Source of the DNA: Paracoccaceae bacterium
GTDB lineage: Bacteria; Pseudomonadota; Alphaproteobacteria; Rhodobacterales; Rhodobacteraceae
Assembly: GCA_028749255.1 (NCBI GenBank)
Contig: JAQTYE010000014.1
Coordinates: forward strand, 1-32,530
Length of the DNA stretch: 32,530 bases
Direction of reading: 5' to 3'
In this document: piece by piece, positions 16,157 to 23,606 of the stretch
Layout of the letters: every line of letters begins with the position of its first letter
How positions within the stretch are numbered: the first letter of the stretch is position 1
Translations under genes and position numbers: made by a program
The notes under the pieces: model-generated
Database searches by the model: none
What the model was told of the DNA's origin: nothing
Seen by the model: only the letters and a program-made list of their open reading frames with translations

Positions 16157-16821
16157 GCGGTTTCCTTGAACATATCGGTTGCGGAATAAAGGCCAGCCGG
16201 GCGGCCGATCAGCCAGCGTGCGGCGGAAAGGGCGCCCGCCGCATAGGCCGCACGCGAGCGGACGGTCATTGTCAGGTCGATCCGGCTGACGCCCAGATCG
16301 AGGGTGATCGTGTTGATCCCCGGCGTATCGCCGACCCGCCCGATTTCGGTGTCGGGGGTGCGGCCCGGGCTGGCCAGATCGGCCACCAACTGCTGCGTGG
16401 TTCCCGAAGCCAGGGGTTTCTTGGCGGCGTTATAGACCTCGCCGACGATCAGCCGGGCGTCGGGCAGGGCCGCGGCCAGAAGTTGCGCCGCCATGCGGAA
16501 CGGCTCGAACCCCAGGGTGAAATTCGCGGCCATCAGAACCGGGCGGATGTGGGCCTCGGCCTCGATCCGGGCCAGATCGGTGGCGGCGAACCCGGTCGTG
16601 CCGATCACCAGTGGCTGCGCGGTTCCAGCCATCCGGTCAAGCAGCGCGAGCGTGCCTGCGGGGGACGAAAAATCGACCACCACATCGCCAGTGAAGGTGG
16701 CCGCCGGCACCTCGGCACGCCCCGTGATCGCCTCGCCCAGCGTCAAATCGGGACTTTCGGCGATCTGCGCCAGAACGGCGGCGCCGACCTTGCCGCCTGC
16801 GCCATGAACGACCACCCGCAT
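16153..16821 (-). CDS. DapB-like reductase lacking the catalytic His pair
   Basis: A 222-residue homologue of dihydrodipicolinate reductase. The Rossmann start is HGAGGKVG (residues 6-13), followed by VVVDFSSPAGTL, VIGTTGF and AANFTLG, all family landmarks, and it ends in the DapB-like SRAAYAAGALSAARWL. The catalytic loop is changed: where DapB has E-A-H-H-R-H-K ... SGT, this protein has E-V-Y-N-A-A-K ... SGT (residues 128-141). The lysine (Lys134) and the substrate-binding SGT are kept, but the His pair is Tyr-Asn. It is also about 45 residues shorter than the usual 267. I infer a related reduction of a different imine or unsaturated acid. Its ATG overlaps the ALDH stop by one base. Confidence 0.85.
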   Translation of the reverse strand: MRVVVHGAGGKVGAAVLAQIAESPDLTLGEAITGRAEVPAATFTGDVVVDFSSPAGTLALLDRMAGTAQPLVIGTTGFAATDLARIEAEAHIRPVLMAANFTLGFEPFRMAAQLLAAALPDARLIVGEVYNAAKKPLASGTTQQLVADLASPGRTPDTEIGRVGDTPGINTITLDLGVSRIDLTMTVRSRAAYAAGALSAARWLIGRPAGLYSATDMFKETA

Positions 16822-18218
16822 CAGTCGATCACCACGCGGGTTTCCGACATCTCGCGCAGCGCGATCCGCACGCCTTCGCGGCCCAGCCCCGACCGTTTGA
16901 TGCCGCCGAAGGGTACATGTTCGGCGCGGAAATCGGGGCCTTCGTTGATCATCACGCCGCCGACCTGCAGCCCGCGCGACAGTTTGCGGATCGCGGCGTG
17001 GTCATTGCTGAAAACCCCCGCCTGCAAGCCGAAATCAGAGCTGTTGATCTCGGCCATCGCGGTATCAAGGTTGCGGAACGGGCGGATCGCCAGCACCGGG
17101 CCAAAGGTTTCGTCCGCGATCAGTTTCGCATCCAGGGGCACATCGTCAATCACCGTCGGCGCGATCAGATTGCCGTCGCGGGTGCCCCCGGTCAGCAGCC
17201 GCGCCCCAAGCAATTTGGCCTCGTCCAGCCGTGCCATGATTTCCTGCGCGGCGGGGGCGTCGATCACCGGGCCCATCTGGGTGTCGTCCGAGGACGGATC
17301 GCCGAAGCGGTGCTGCGCGACCTTGTTCAGCAAGATCTCGGTGAAGGCGTCGCGCACCGTTTCGTGGACATACAGTTTTTTCACCGCGGCGCAGCTTTGC
17401 CCGGCGATTTCATAGCGGTGTCCGATGGCGGTTGCGGCGGCGGCCTCCAGATCGGCATCGGGCAACACGAACAGCGGGTCGTTGCCGCCCAACTCCATCA
17501 GACAGCGCACCAACCCCGAGGCGCGTTTCAGTGCCAGCCCTGCGACCGGCCCGCCGGTGAAGGACAGAAGGTCGATCGGCGCGCAGGCCAGCGCGGTCGC
17601 GGCGGCCGCCCCGCCGTGCACAATCTGCACCAGATCGCGCGGGAAGCCTGCCTCTTGGGTCAACTGCACCAGATGTTCGGCGGCGAAGGGCGCCTTCGGC
17701 GAAGGCTTCACCACCACCGCATTGCCCGCCGCGATGGCCGGGCCCAGTTTGTGGCACAAAAGGTTCAGCGGATAGTTGAACGGCGTGATCGCGGCGACGG
17801 TGCCGGTCGGCACATAGGTGATTGCCGCGTGACGGTCCACGCCGCCCTCGATCACCGCGCAATTGAGCACTTCGCCATCCAGAAACGACACCGCCTCGCC
17901 CGACAGACGCAGGGTGTTGACGGCGCGGCGCGACTCGTTGCGGGCTTCGGTGATCGTCTTGCCCATCTCGGCGCAGATCATCTGGGCCAGGATTTCGCGA
18001 TCCCGCACGACCAGATCGGCCAGACGGTCCAGCAGCGCGCGGCGTTCATAGGGCATCGAGGCGCGGAACGCCGCCGCAGCCTGACGGGCACGCAAAACAG
18101 TGGCCAGGATTTCGCTGTCCGAGGTTTCGGGCAGTTGCCCGATCCGCGCGCCGGAAAACGGGTTGCACACTTCGAATTCGGGGGCGGCGGCGATCATCGG
18201 GGAGGACAGGGTCATCAT
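16821..18218 (-). CDS. NAD(P)-dependent aldehyde dehydrogenase
   Basis: A 465-residue ALDH-superfamily enzyme with Asn148 in ITPFNYP, Lys171 in VVVKPS, Glu242 in MELGG and the nucleophile Cys276 in AGQSCAA. The N-terminal NPFSGARIG and EMGKTITEARNE segments recall the phosphonoacetaldehyde/lactaldehyde/GAPN-like branch rather than ALDH7. In this operon it would oxidise an aldehyde released from the substrate, for instance by the DapA-family lyase or by the oxidase. The first of two tandem ATGs (18218) overlaps the stop of the preceding oxidase subunit gene, with AAGGA 5 nt upstream; the second is at 18215. The aldehyde itself is unknown. Confidence 0.9.
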   Translation of the reverse strand: MMTLSSPMIAAAPEFEVCNPFSGARIGQLPETSDSEILATVLRARQAAAAFRASMPYERRALLDRLADLVVRDREILAQMICAEMGKTITEARNESRRAVNTLRLSGEAVSFLDGEVLNCAVIEGGVDRHAAITYVPTGTVAAITPFNYPLNLLCHKLGPAIAAGNAVVVKPSPKAPFAAEHLVQLTQEAGFPRDLVQIVHGGAAAATALACAPIDLLSFTGGPVAGLALKRASGLVRCLMELGGNDPLFVLPDADLEAAAATAIGHRYEIAGQSCAAVKKLYVHETVRDAFTEILLNKVAQHRFGDPSSDDTQMGPVIDAPAAQEIMARLDEAKLLGARLLTGGTRDGNLIAPTVIDDVPLDAKLIADETFGPVLAIRPFRNLDTAMAEINSSDFGLQAGVFSNDHAAIRKLSRGLQVGGVMINEGPDFRAEHVPFGGIKRSGLGREGVRIALREMSETRVVID

Positions 18219-19516
18219 CAGGTTCCTTCGGAGGGGAGGGGGGCCGCGCCCGTGTCGGACGTGGCCGCGATCAAATCGGCAATGGCAATCGGGGCAAGCG
18301 GCCACCGGGCGCGGCCGAGCGGGGTATCGGGGGGGGGCAGGCCAGGGTCATCGGCACTGGCCCGGGCGACCCATTCGCCGCACGATCGGCCCTGGCAGGG
18401 GCCCATGCCGAACCGGCCCAGCAGGCGCAACTCGCGCACCCGCGGCGTCGGCCCAAGCGCGCGCAGATCATCCAGCGTGCCGCCTTCGCAGCGGCAGATC
18501 ACCGTGCCACCGGGCAGATCGGCCAGCCGCGCCATTGCGTCATGCGCATAGATCCGCGCCAGTCGCTGTTGCGCCGCGCGTTCGCGGACCAGCGTGGTGG
18601 ACGGAACCGTCTCGCGCGGGGTGCCGTTTGTCAGCGCGCGGGCCAGCGCGATCCCCCCCGCCCGACCCGAGGCCAACGCCGCGCGGGCGCCCAGCACTTC
18701 GGCGCAATCGCCCAAGGCCAGCACCGGGACGGCGGCGCAGGCCGTCACGCCGCCATCATTCTTGCGGATGCCGTCATGCAGGCCGACACGATCCACGGTG
18801 AACACGCGCGGGCCTTTTGGTGTTTCGACCCGCACGCTCAGCGCGGTGCCTTCGGCGCGGATGGCCACAACCTCGGCGCGGGTCAGGATCGGCACGCGGG
18901 CGCGGATCAGCGTGGCCATATAGCCCGCCGCCTCGCGCAGATAGCTGAGCGGCAGGGCCAGGCTGTGCAGCGGGTGCGCGAAGGGCGCAGCGCTTTCCAC
19001 AATCGCCACAGGCGGGTTGCCCAGCCGGGTCATCTGCGCCGCGACGGCGATCAGCAGCGGGCCATTGCCAGCCAGCAAAACCCGGCCCTGCGGGGCCAGC
19101 CCCTGCGTTTTCAGCTCGATCTGCAAGGCGCCCGCCGTGGTCACGTTGGGCAGGGTCCAACCGGTGCGGGGCCGCACCGCCTCGCGTGCACCCAGTGCCA
19201 GAACCAGCGCTGCAGGCCGCATCAGCCGGTTTGTTGCGCCGGACAGCAGCGCGGTGCCGGTATGGTCGAGCCCGGCGAATTTCGTCTCGAACGCCCAGTC
19301 GATCGGCAGGGCTTGGGCCTCGGCGATCAGCCGATCCCAGCGCGCGGCATGCGACGAGATGGCGGCGCGCCCGGGCAGCGGTTGGCGGTGGATCGCACCA
19401 CCCGCGCGCGGCGCACGGTCTGCGACCAGAACGGGTTGACCCGCGCGGGCCAGTTCGACGGCGGCCCCAACTCCGGCCAGACCGGCGCCGACCACCAGCA
19501 CCTGAGCCTTAGTCAT
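18218..19516 (-). CDS. Opine-oxidase / hydrogen-cyanide-synthase-like alpha subunit (FAD/NAD(P)-binding fold with C-terminal 2Fe-2S site)
   Basis: A 432-residue flavoprotein. It opens with VLVVGAGLAGVGAAVELA (FAD site), has a second dinucleotide motif VLLAGNGPLLIAVAAQ, and carries four C-terminal cysteines in the BFD-like arrangement C-x-C ... C-x4-C (Cys341, Cys343, Cys374, Cys379; CRCEGG and GPCQGRSCG). Subunits of this type occur in octopine/nopaline oxidases, HcnB and D-hydroxyproline dehydrogenase, always together with a small 2Fe-2S protein and a DAO-family subunit, both of which are adjacent here. AGGAG lies 7 nt before the ATG at 19516. The tract between the second nucleotide site and ALGDCAEVLGARAA looks shorter than in relatives I know. 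A run of nine G at 18329-18337 lies in its 3' part. Confidence 0.88.
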   Translation of the reverse strand: MTKAQVLVVGAGLAGVGAAVELARAGQPVLVADRAPRAGGAIHRQPLPGRAAISSHAARWDRLIAEAQALPIDWAFETKFAGLDHTGTALLSGATNRLMRPAALVLALGAREAVRPRTGWTLPNVTTAGALQIELKTQGLAPQGRVLLAGNGPLLIAVAAQMTRLGNPPVAIVESAAPFAHPLHSLALPLSYLREAAGYMATLIRARVPILTRAEVVAIRAEGTALSVRVETPKGPRVFTVDRVGLHDGIRKNDGGVTACAAVPVLALGDCAEVLGARAALASGRAGGIALARALTNGTPRETVPSTTLVRERAAQQRLARIYAHDAMARLADLPGGTVICRCEGGTLDDLRALGPTPRVRELRLLGRFGMGPCQGRSCGEWVARASADDPGLPPPDTPLGRARWPLAPIAIADLIAATSDTGAAPLPSEGT

Positions 19517-19766
19517 GGTTGATCTCCTGTTCGGGGCCAACGCGCAGGCCGTCACGGCAGAGCGTCAGGCAGGCTTCGACCGTGCGTCCGTCAATCTGCA
19601 CAAGGCACATCTGACATTGGCCGATCCCACAAAATACCGCGCGCGGGACGCCCACGGGGCCGGGCCCGAAGGCGGCGATTCCGGCGCGGGTCAGGGCATG
19701 GGCGACGCTTTCGCCGGGGGTGAAGGCCAGTATCCGGTCGCGCCAATAGATCACAGGTCCGCTCAT
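19509..19766 (-). CDS. Small 2Fe-2S ferredoxin-like subunit (gamma) of the oxidase
   Basis: An 85-residue plant-type [2Fe-2S] domain protein with the four ligands Cys46, Cys51, Cys54 and Cys66 (C-x4-C-x2-C-x11-C; CGIGQCQMC then EAC). This short form matches HcnA/OoxA-like gamma subunits, which pass electrons from the flavin subunit to the respiratory chain. AGGAGG lies 7 nt before the ATG at 19766. That start overlaps the stop of the beta-subunit gene (ATGA), and its own end overlaps the alpha-subunit start by 8 bp, so the three subunits are translationally coupled. Confidence 0.92.
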   Translation of the reverse strand: MSGPVIYWRDRILAFTPGESVAHALTRAGIAAFGPGPVGVPRAVFCGIGQCQMCLVQIDGRTVEACLTLCRDGLRVGPEQEINHD

Positions 19767-20920
19767 GCCGCGCCCTCCTGCAAAGCGGTGAATCGGGTGG
19801 GCGCGAGGGCGGCCAGATCGCCACTCAGCGCAGGCGTCGGGGCTTCGTCTGCGGCCATACGCGCCACTTCGCGCCCGATCACCGCTGACAGGCAAATGCC
19901 GTCGCCTTCAAATCCGGTTGCCAGCGTCACCCGCGTCGATCCCGGCGCAAGGCCGACAATGGGCAATCCGTCGCTGACTGCGGCACGAACCCCGGCAAAG
20001 GCGCGGATCACCCGGCGGTTGCGCAGCGCGGGCCAGGTTTCGGCGGCGCGTGTCATCAGTTTTTGCAGGGTCGCGAAATCGACGCGCCCGGGATCGGCGT
20101 GATCCTCGCGGGTCGAGCCGATCAGATATTGCCCGGTGCTCAGCGGGTCGATCACTACGGGCGGGCGCGGCAGTGCCGTCATGTCGGTGGTCTTGGCCAG
20201 CAGATAGGCCGCCGAGGTCAGCGCCCCGGGCAGCGCGCCGGGCGCGCCGCGGTCGGTCACGAACAGCTGGCCCGCGCGCGGGATCACCGGCATTTGCGGG
20301 AACAGCGTGGTGGTCGAGACGCCAAGGGCTGCGATCACGCGGGAGGCATGCAGCCGCCGCGTTCCCAGATCGACGATGACGCCCGCGTCGGTTTCTTCCA
20401 GACCGCGCACGCGTGCGGGCCAGATTTTCACGATGCGTGGATCGCGCAGATAGCCCGCCACGGCCACATAGCCGGGCATATGCCCCTCGCCGGTCAGTTC
20501 GACCAGACGTTCGACCGAAGCGCCGGTGCCGGGCAGCAGATCGGCCGCTCCGTCGCGCCGCAGCCGCACCGCATCGCCCAACGCATCGAGCTTGGCGATC
20601 AGCGCATCAATGGCCGCGCCTTCTGCGGGACCAGAGCCGAAAATATAGGTCGGGCGTGGGTGATAACCGTGCATCAGCGGCCCGTCAGCGGCCAGATTGC
20701 GGGTATAAAGCAACGAGGCTGTCGCCAGACGTGCCAGCGGCCCGGGCTTTTTCGAAGCGACCGAAACCGCCCCGTCCGAGGCCCCCGAGGCCGCAGCCGC
20801 TGGGCCTTCGGCATCGACCAGCGCCACCGACAGCCCGGCCTGCACAAGATGCCAGGCCGTGGAGGCACCGATAACCCCGGCCCCCAGAACAATGGCATCA
20901 TATCGGCCTAAATCGTCCAA
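19763..20920 (-). CDS. Opine-oxidase-like beta subunit, DAO-family FAD oxidoreductase
   Basis: A 385-residue glycine/D-amino-acid oxidase family flavoprotein: FAD motif VLGAGVIGASTAWHL (residues 11-25), GASDGAVS, and the C-terminal TLATGFEGDGICLSAVIGRE. Together with the neighbouring alpha and gamma subunits it forms a three-part dehydrogenase like opine oxidases, HCN synthase (HcnC) or D-hydroxyproline dehydrogenase; the beta subunit oxidises the C-N bond. The start codon is TTG at 20920, supported by AGGAGG at 20926-20931, 5 nt upstream; no in-frame ATG lies near. It is the first gene of the six-gene operon that runs down to 15257 and is divergent from the ABC transporter. Confidence 0.88.
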   Translation of the reverse strand: MDDLGRYDAIVLGAGVIGASTAWHLVQAGLSVALVDAEGPAAAASGASDGAVSVASKKPGPLARLATASLLYTRNLAADGPLMHGYHPRPTYIFGSGPAEGAAIDALIAKLDALGDAVRLRRDGAADLLPGTGASVERLVELTGEGHMPGYVAVAGYLRDPRIVKIWPARVRGLEETDAGVIVDLGTRRLHASRVIAALGVSTTTLFPQMPVIPRAGQLFVTDRGAPGALPGALTSAAYLLAKTTDMTALPRPPVVIDPLSTGQYLIGSTREDHADPGRVDFATLQKLMTRAAETWPALRNRRVIRAFAGVRAAVSDGLPIVGLAPGSTRVTLATGFEGDGICLSAVIGREVARMAADEAPTPALSGDLAALAPTRFTALQEGAA

Positions 20921-21225
20921 GCTCGCCTCCTGCCTGTATCTCTTGCAATCAGGCTAGGAGAGGTTCGGGGCGCCAGCGACATAAAGAAGTGCCGGAAACA
21001 TACAAAACTTCTTGTAGATTGCGTGCCCGAAAATTGGCCCGATGGCCGGGTCGATATAAATTCGGGTAATCAACCTATAGAATTTTTTGTATTTTGCCCA
21101 ACTGATCTTGTATTGAATGGCGGCCGGAAACGGGCTGACCTGACAGGGTAGTTCCGCGGCTGTCGATGCCAGTGCCTGCGGGGCCCAGACAAGATCTATA
21201 ACAAACTTCCAACACGGAGCGTGAC
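20921..21225. promoter_or_regulatory. Divergent control region between the oxidase operon and the second ABC transporter
   Basis: A 305-bp gap with no gene; its centre (about 20980-21120) is AT-rich. AAGAAGT (20984-20990) and ACTTCTT (21007-21013) form a perfect 7-bp inverted repeat. ATACAA (21000-21005) faces TTGTAG (21012-21017), and two further TTGTAT copies lie at 21087-21092 and 21108-21113, 21 bp apart. These are plausible sites for a regulator of both operons, with the LysR protein at 24717-25643 the obvious candidate. Clear -35/-10 boxes could not be fixed. Confidence 0.65.
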
Positions 21226-22068
21226 ATGAGCTTTCTGAAAACCCTTGCCGGCAGTGTTCTGGCGGCGGCGTTGTCGCTGGGCGCCAGCCTGGGCGCGGCG
21301 CAGGCGCAGGACCAATCGGTTGTCGATCAAATCCGCGACCGCGGCACCCTGCGGATCGCAGGCATCCTTAACGAAGATCCCTATTTCTCGAAAGACCCGC
21401 GCAGTGGCGAATGGCGTGGCTTTGTCGTCGAGATGGGCAAGGACATGGCGGCGACGCTGGGCGTCGAGTTGGAAGTGGTCGAATCGAGCTGGGCCAATTC
21501 GATCCTTGATGTGCAGTCGGGCAAGGTCGATCTGGCCTTCGCGCTGACCGCATTGCCGACGCGCGCGCTGTCGGTCAGCTTTTCCAGCCCGACCTATTAC
21601 AATTCCTTCGTGATGATCTCGCCGAAGGAAGAGCTGAAGGGCAAAACCTGGTCCGAGCTGAACGATCCGAAATACACCGTCGCGGTGGACATGGGGTCGT
21701 CGCAGGATCTGATCACCCAGCAATATCTGCCGAAAGCCAACGTGTTGCGTTTCAAGACCCGTGACGAGGCGATTCTGGCGCTGACCACCGGCAAGGCCGA
21801 TGCGGTGATCAACACGGTGCTGAACGGCATGGTGATGACCAAGAAGAACGCGGCCCTGGGCAAGGTGTACATTCCGCAGCCGGTGCTGTCCTCGCCGTCG
21901 GTGATCGGGATGAAGCTGGACGGCGATACGACCTGGAAAGGCTTCGTGTCGGCCTGGGCGGATTACAACCGCCGCGTTGGCAATAACCAGACCTGGATTC
22001 TGAAAGGGCTCGAACCCTTTGGCGTGACGCTCGAAGATCTGCCCGAAGGCTTTGATGTGAACGGCTGA
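21226..22068 (+). CDS. Amino-acid ABC transporter, periplasmic substrate-binding protein (second transporter)
   Basis: A 280-residue family 3 solute-binding protein. The signal peptide spans about residues 1-27 (KTLAGSVLAAALSLGASLGA, cleavage after AQAQ-like AQA). The mature protein begins VVDQIRDRGTLRIAGI and contains FVVEMGKDMAATLGVELEVV and DLAFALTALPTRAL, standard for polar amino-acid binders. GGAG lies 6 nt before the ATG at 21226. It is the first gene of a plus-strand operon of transporter plus saccharopine-dehydrogenase-like gene plus LysR. Its ligand is probably the substrate of the divergent oxidase operon, which is inference from position. Confidence 0.92.
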   Translation: MSFLKTLAGSVLAAALSLGASLGAAQAQDQSVVDQIRDRGTLRIAGILNEDPYFSKDPRSGEWRGFVVEMGKDMAATLGVELEVVESSWANSILDVQSGKVDLAFALTALPTRALSVSFSSPTYYNSFVMISPKEELKGKTWSELNDPKYTVAVDMGSSQDLITQQYLPKANVLRFKTRDEAILALTTGKADAVINTVLNGMVMTKKNAALGKVYIPQPVLSSPSVIGMKLDGDTTWKGFVSAWADYNRRVGNNQTWILKGLEPFGVTLEDLPEGFDVNG

Positions 22069-22159
22069 TGCCGTGCCCCGGCGGCGGGCCCTCGTGGCCC
22101 CCGCCTTCCCCCCAAGGGCGCGCGTGACGCGACCACACCCCGAGGCAGGAGACGACCTT

Positions 22160-22822
22160 ATGTATCACTGGGACTTCTACACGGTCCTGCAGTCCTTTGA
22201 CCTGTTTTTGATGGGGATCTGGACGACCTTTCTTTACACGATCGGGTCGATCTCGATCGGTGTTGTTGTGGGCCTTGCCGCCTGTTTCGCGCGTCTGTCG
22301 CATCGCGCGCCAGTGCGCCTGCTGGCGCGGTCCTATCAGGAACTGTTCCGTTGCACGCCGCTTCTGGTGCAGATCCTGTGGGCCTATTACGCGCTGCCGA
22401 TGATCCTCGGGATCTCGATTTCCAACACGGCGGCCGGGCTTTTGATGCTCTCGCTCTATGTCGGCTCGTTCTACGCCGAGATTTTCCGCGGCGGCATTCT
22501 GGCGATCGACAAGGGTCAAAGCGAGGCCGCCCATGCCGTCGGCATGTCGGGGGTGCAGGCGATGCGCCACATCATTCTGCCGCAGGCGGTCAAGAAGATG
22601 CTGCCCGCCTTCATCAACCAGTCGGTGGTGCAGGTGAAGAACACGTCGCTGCTGTATGCGATCTCGATTGCCGAACTCACCTACATGACCTCGGTCGTGA
22701 ACTCCGAAACCTACCGTCCGCTCGAAGCCTATTCCCTGGCTGCCGTGCTGTATTTCGTGATGCTGTTCCCGCTCACGCAAGTGGCCGACTATTTCGAGCG
22801 CCGGATGCGCCGCAGCGATTGA
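22160..22822 (+). CDS. Amino-acid ABC transporter, permease (second transporter)
   Basis: A 220-residue HisMQ-type permease with about five membrane segments. [20 protein letters not shown] and the coupling loop at [20 protein letters not shown] are family hallmarks. AGGAG lies 8 nt before the ATG at 22160. Unlike the transporter at 1364-4366, this system has only one permease gene, so it would function as a homodimer. Ninety bases separate it from the binding-protein gene, and I see no gene in that gap. Confidence 0.92.
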   Translation: MYHWDFYTVLQSFDLFLMGIWTTFLYTIGSISIGVVVGLAACFARLSHRAPVRLLARSYQELFRCTPLLVQILWAYYALPMILGISISNTAAGLLMLSLYVGSFYAEIFRGGILAIDKGQSEAAHAVGMSGVQAMRHIILPQAVKKMLPAFINQSVVQVKNTSLLYAISIAELTYMTSVVNSETYRPLEAYSLAAVLYFVMLFPLTQVADYFERRMRRSD

Positions 22823-22833
22823 GGAGCAAAGCC

Positions 22834-23598
22834 ATGACCCATTCTGACGAGACCGTCATCCGCCTACGTGGCCTGCGCAAGAAATTCGGCACGCTCGAGG
22901 TGCTCAAGGGGATCGACCTTGATCTGCATCGCGGCGAGGTGCTCAGCGTGATCGGGCCTTCGGGTTCGGGCAAATCGACGTTGATCCGCTGTCTGAACCT
23001 GATGGAAGAACCGACCGACGGCAGCTTTACCTTTCAGGGCCGCGAGGTCTCGCCGAAATTCCGTGCCAAGGCGCCGGCGATCGGCGCGGGCGAATTGCGC
23101 CGCCGTGTCGGCATGGTGTTTCAGCATTTCAACCTGTTCCCGCATCTGAGCGTGATCGACAATATCACCAAGGGCCCCCGCACCGTGCTGGGCGAAGACC
23201 GCGCGCCCGCCGAAGCCCACGCGATGGAGCTGCTGGAAGAGGTCGGTCTGGCCGACAAGGCGCGCGCCTATCCCGCGCATCTGTCGGGCGGTCAGAAACA
23301 ACGCGTGGCGATTGCCCGCGCGCTGGCGCTGCGCCCCGAGGTGATGCTGTTCGACGAGCCGACCTCGGCGCTGGACCCCGAACTGGTGGGCGAGGTGCTG
23401 GCGGTGGTGCGGCGGTTGGCCGAAGGCGGCATGACGATGGTGCTGGTCACCCACGAGATGGGTTTTGCCGCCGATGTGGCAAGCCGTGTGTTGTTCATGG
23501 AAAACGGAATGATTGCGGAACAGGGTAGCCCGCATGACATCCTGCGTGCACCGAAATCCGAACGTCTCAAGGGCTTTCTGGCCCGGTTCCACGCGTGA
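22834..23598 (+). CDS. Amino-acid ABC transporter, ATP-binding subunit (second transporter)
   Basis: A 254-residue ATPase with Walker [10 protein letters not shown] (residues 41-49), Q-loop [11 protein letters not shown], signature LSGGQKQR, Walker [13 protein letters not shown] and switch His in LVTHEMGF. An insert of about 15 residues after the Walker A strand ([20 protein letters not shown] region) is longer than in the first transporter's ATPase. GAGGAG overlaps the end of the permease gene, 7 nt before the ATG. It is the typical GlnQ/HisP-type engine for the upstream permease. Confidence 0.94.
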   Translation: MTHSDETVIRLRGLRKKFGTLEVLKGIDLDLHRGEVLSVIGPSGSGKSTLIRCLNLMEEPTDGSFTFQGREVSPKFRAKAPAIGAGELRRRVGMVFQHFNLFPHLSVIDNITKGPRTVLGEDRAPAEAHAMELLEEVGLADKARAYPAHLSGGQKQRVAIARALALRPEVMLFDEPTSALDPELVGEVLAVVRRLAEGGMTMVLVTHEMGFAADVASRVLFMENGMIAEQGSPHDILRAPKSERLKGFLARFHA

Positions 23599-23606
23599 GG
23601 CCGGGA

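Noticed and set aside
15257-20920. Hydroxyproline degradation operon (lhp/hyp type)
   Set aside because: The three-subunit oxidase and an ALDH would fit, but the DapA protein has DHDPS motifs unlike the LhpC deaminase, no hydroxyproline epimerase is present, and a DapB-like gene has no place in that pathway.
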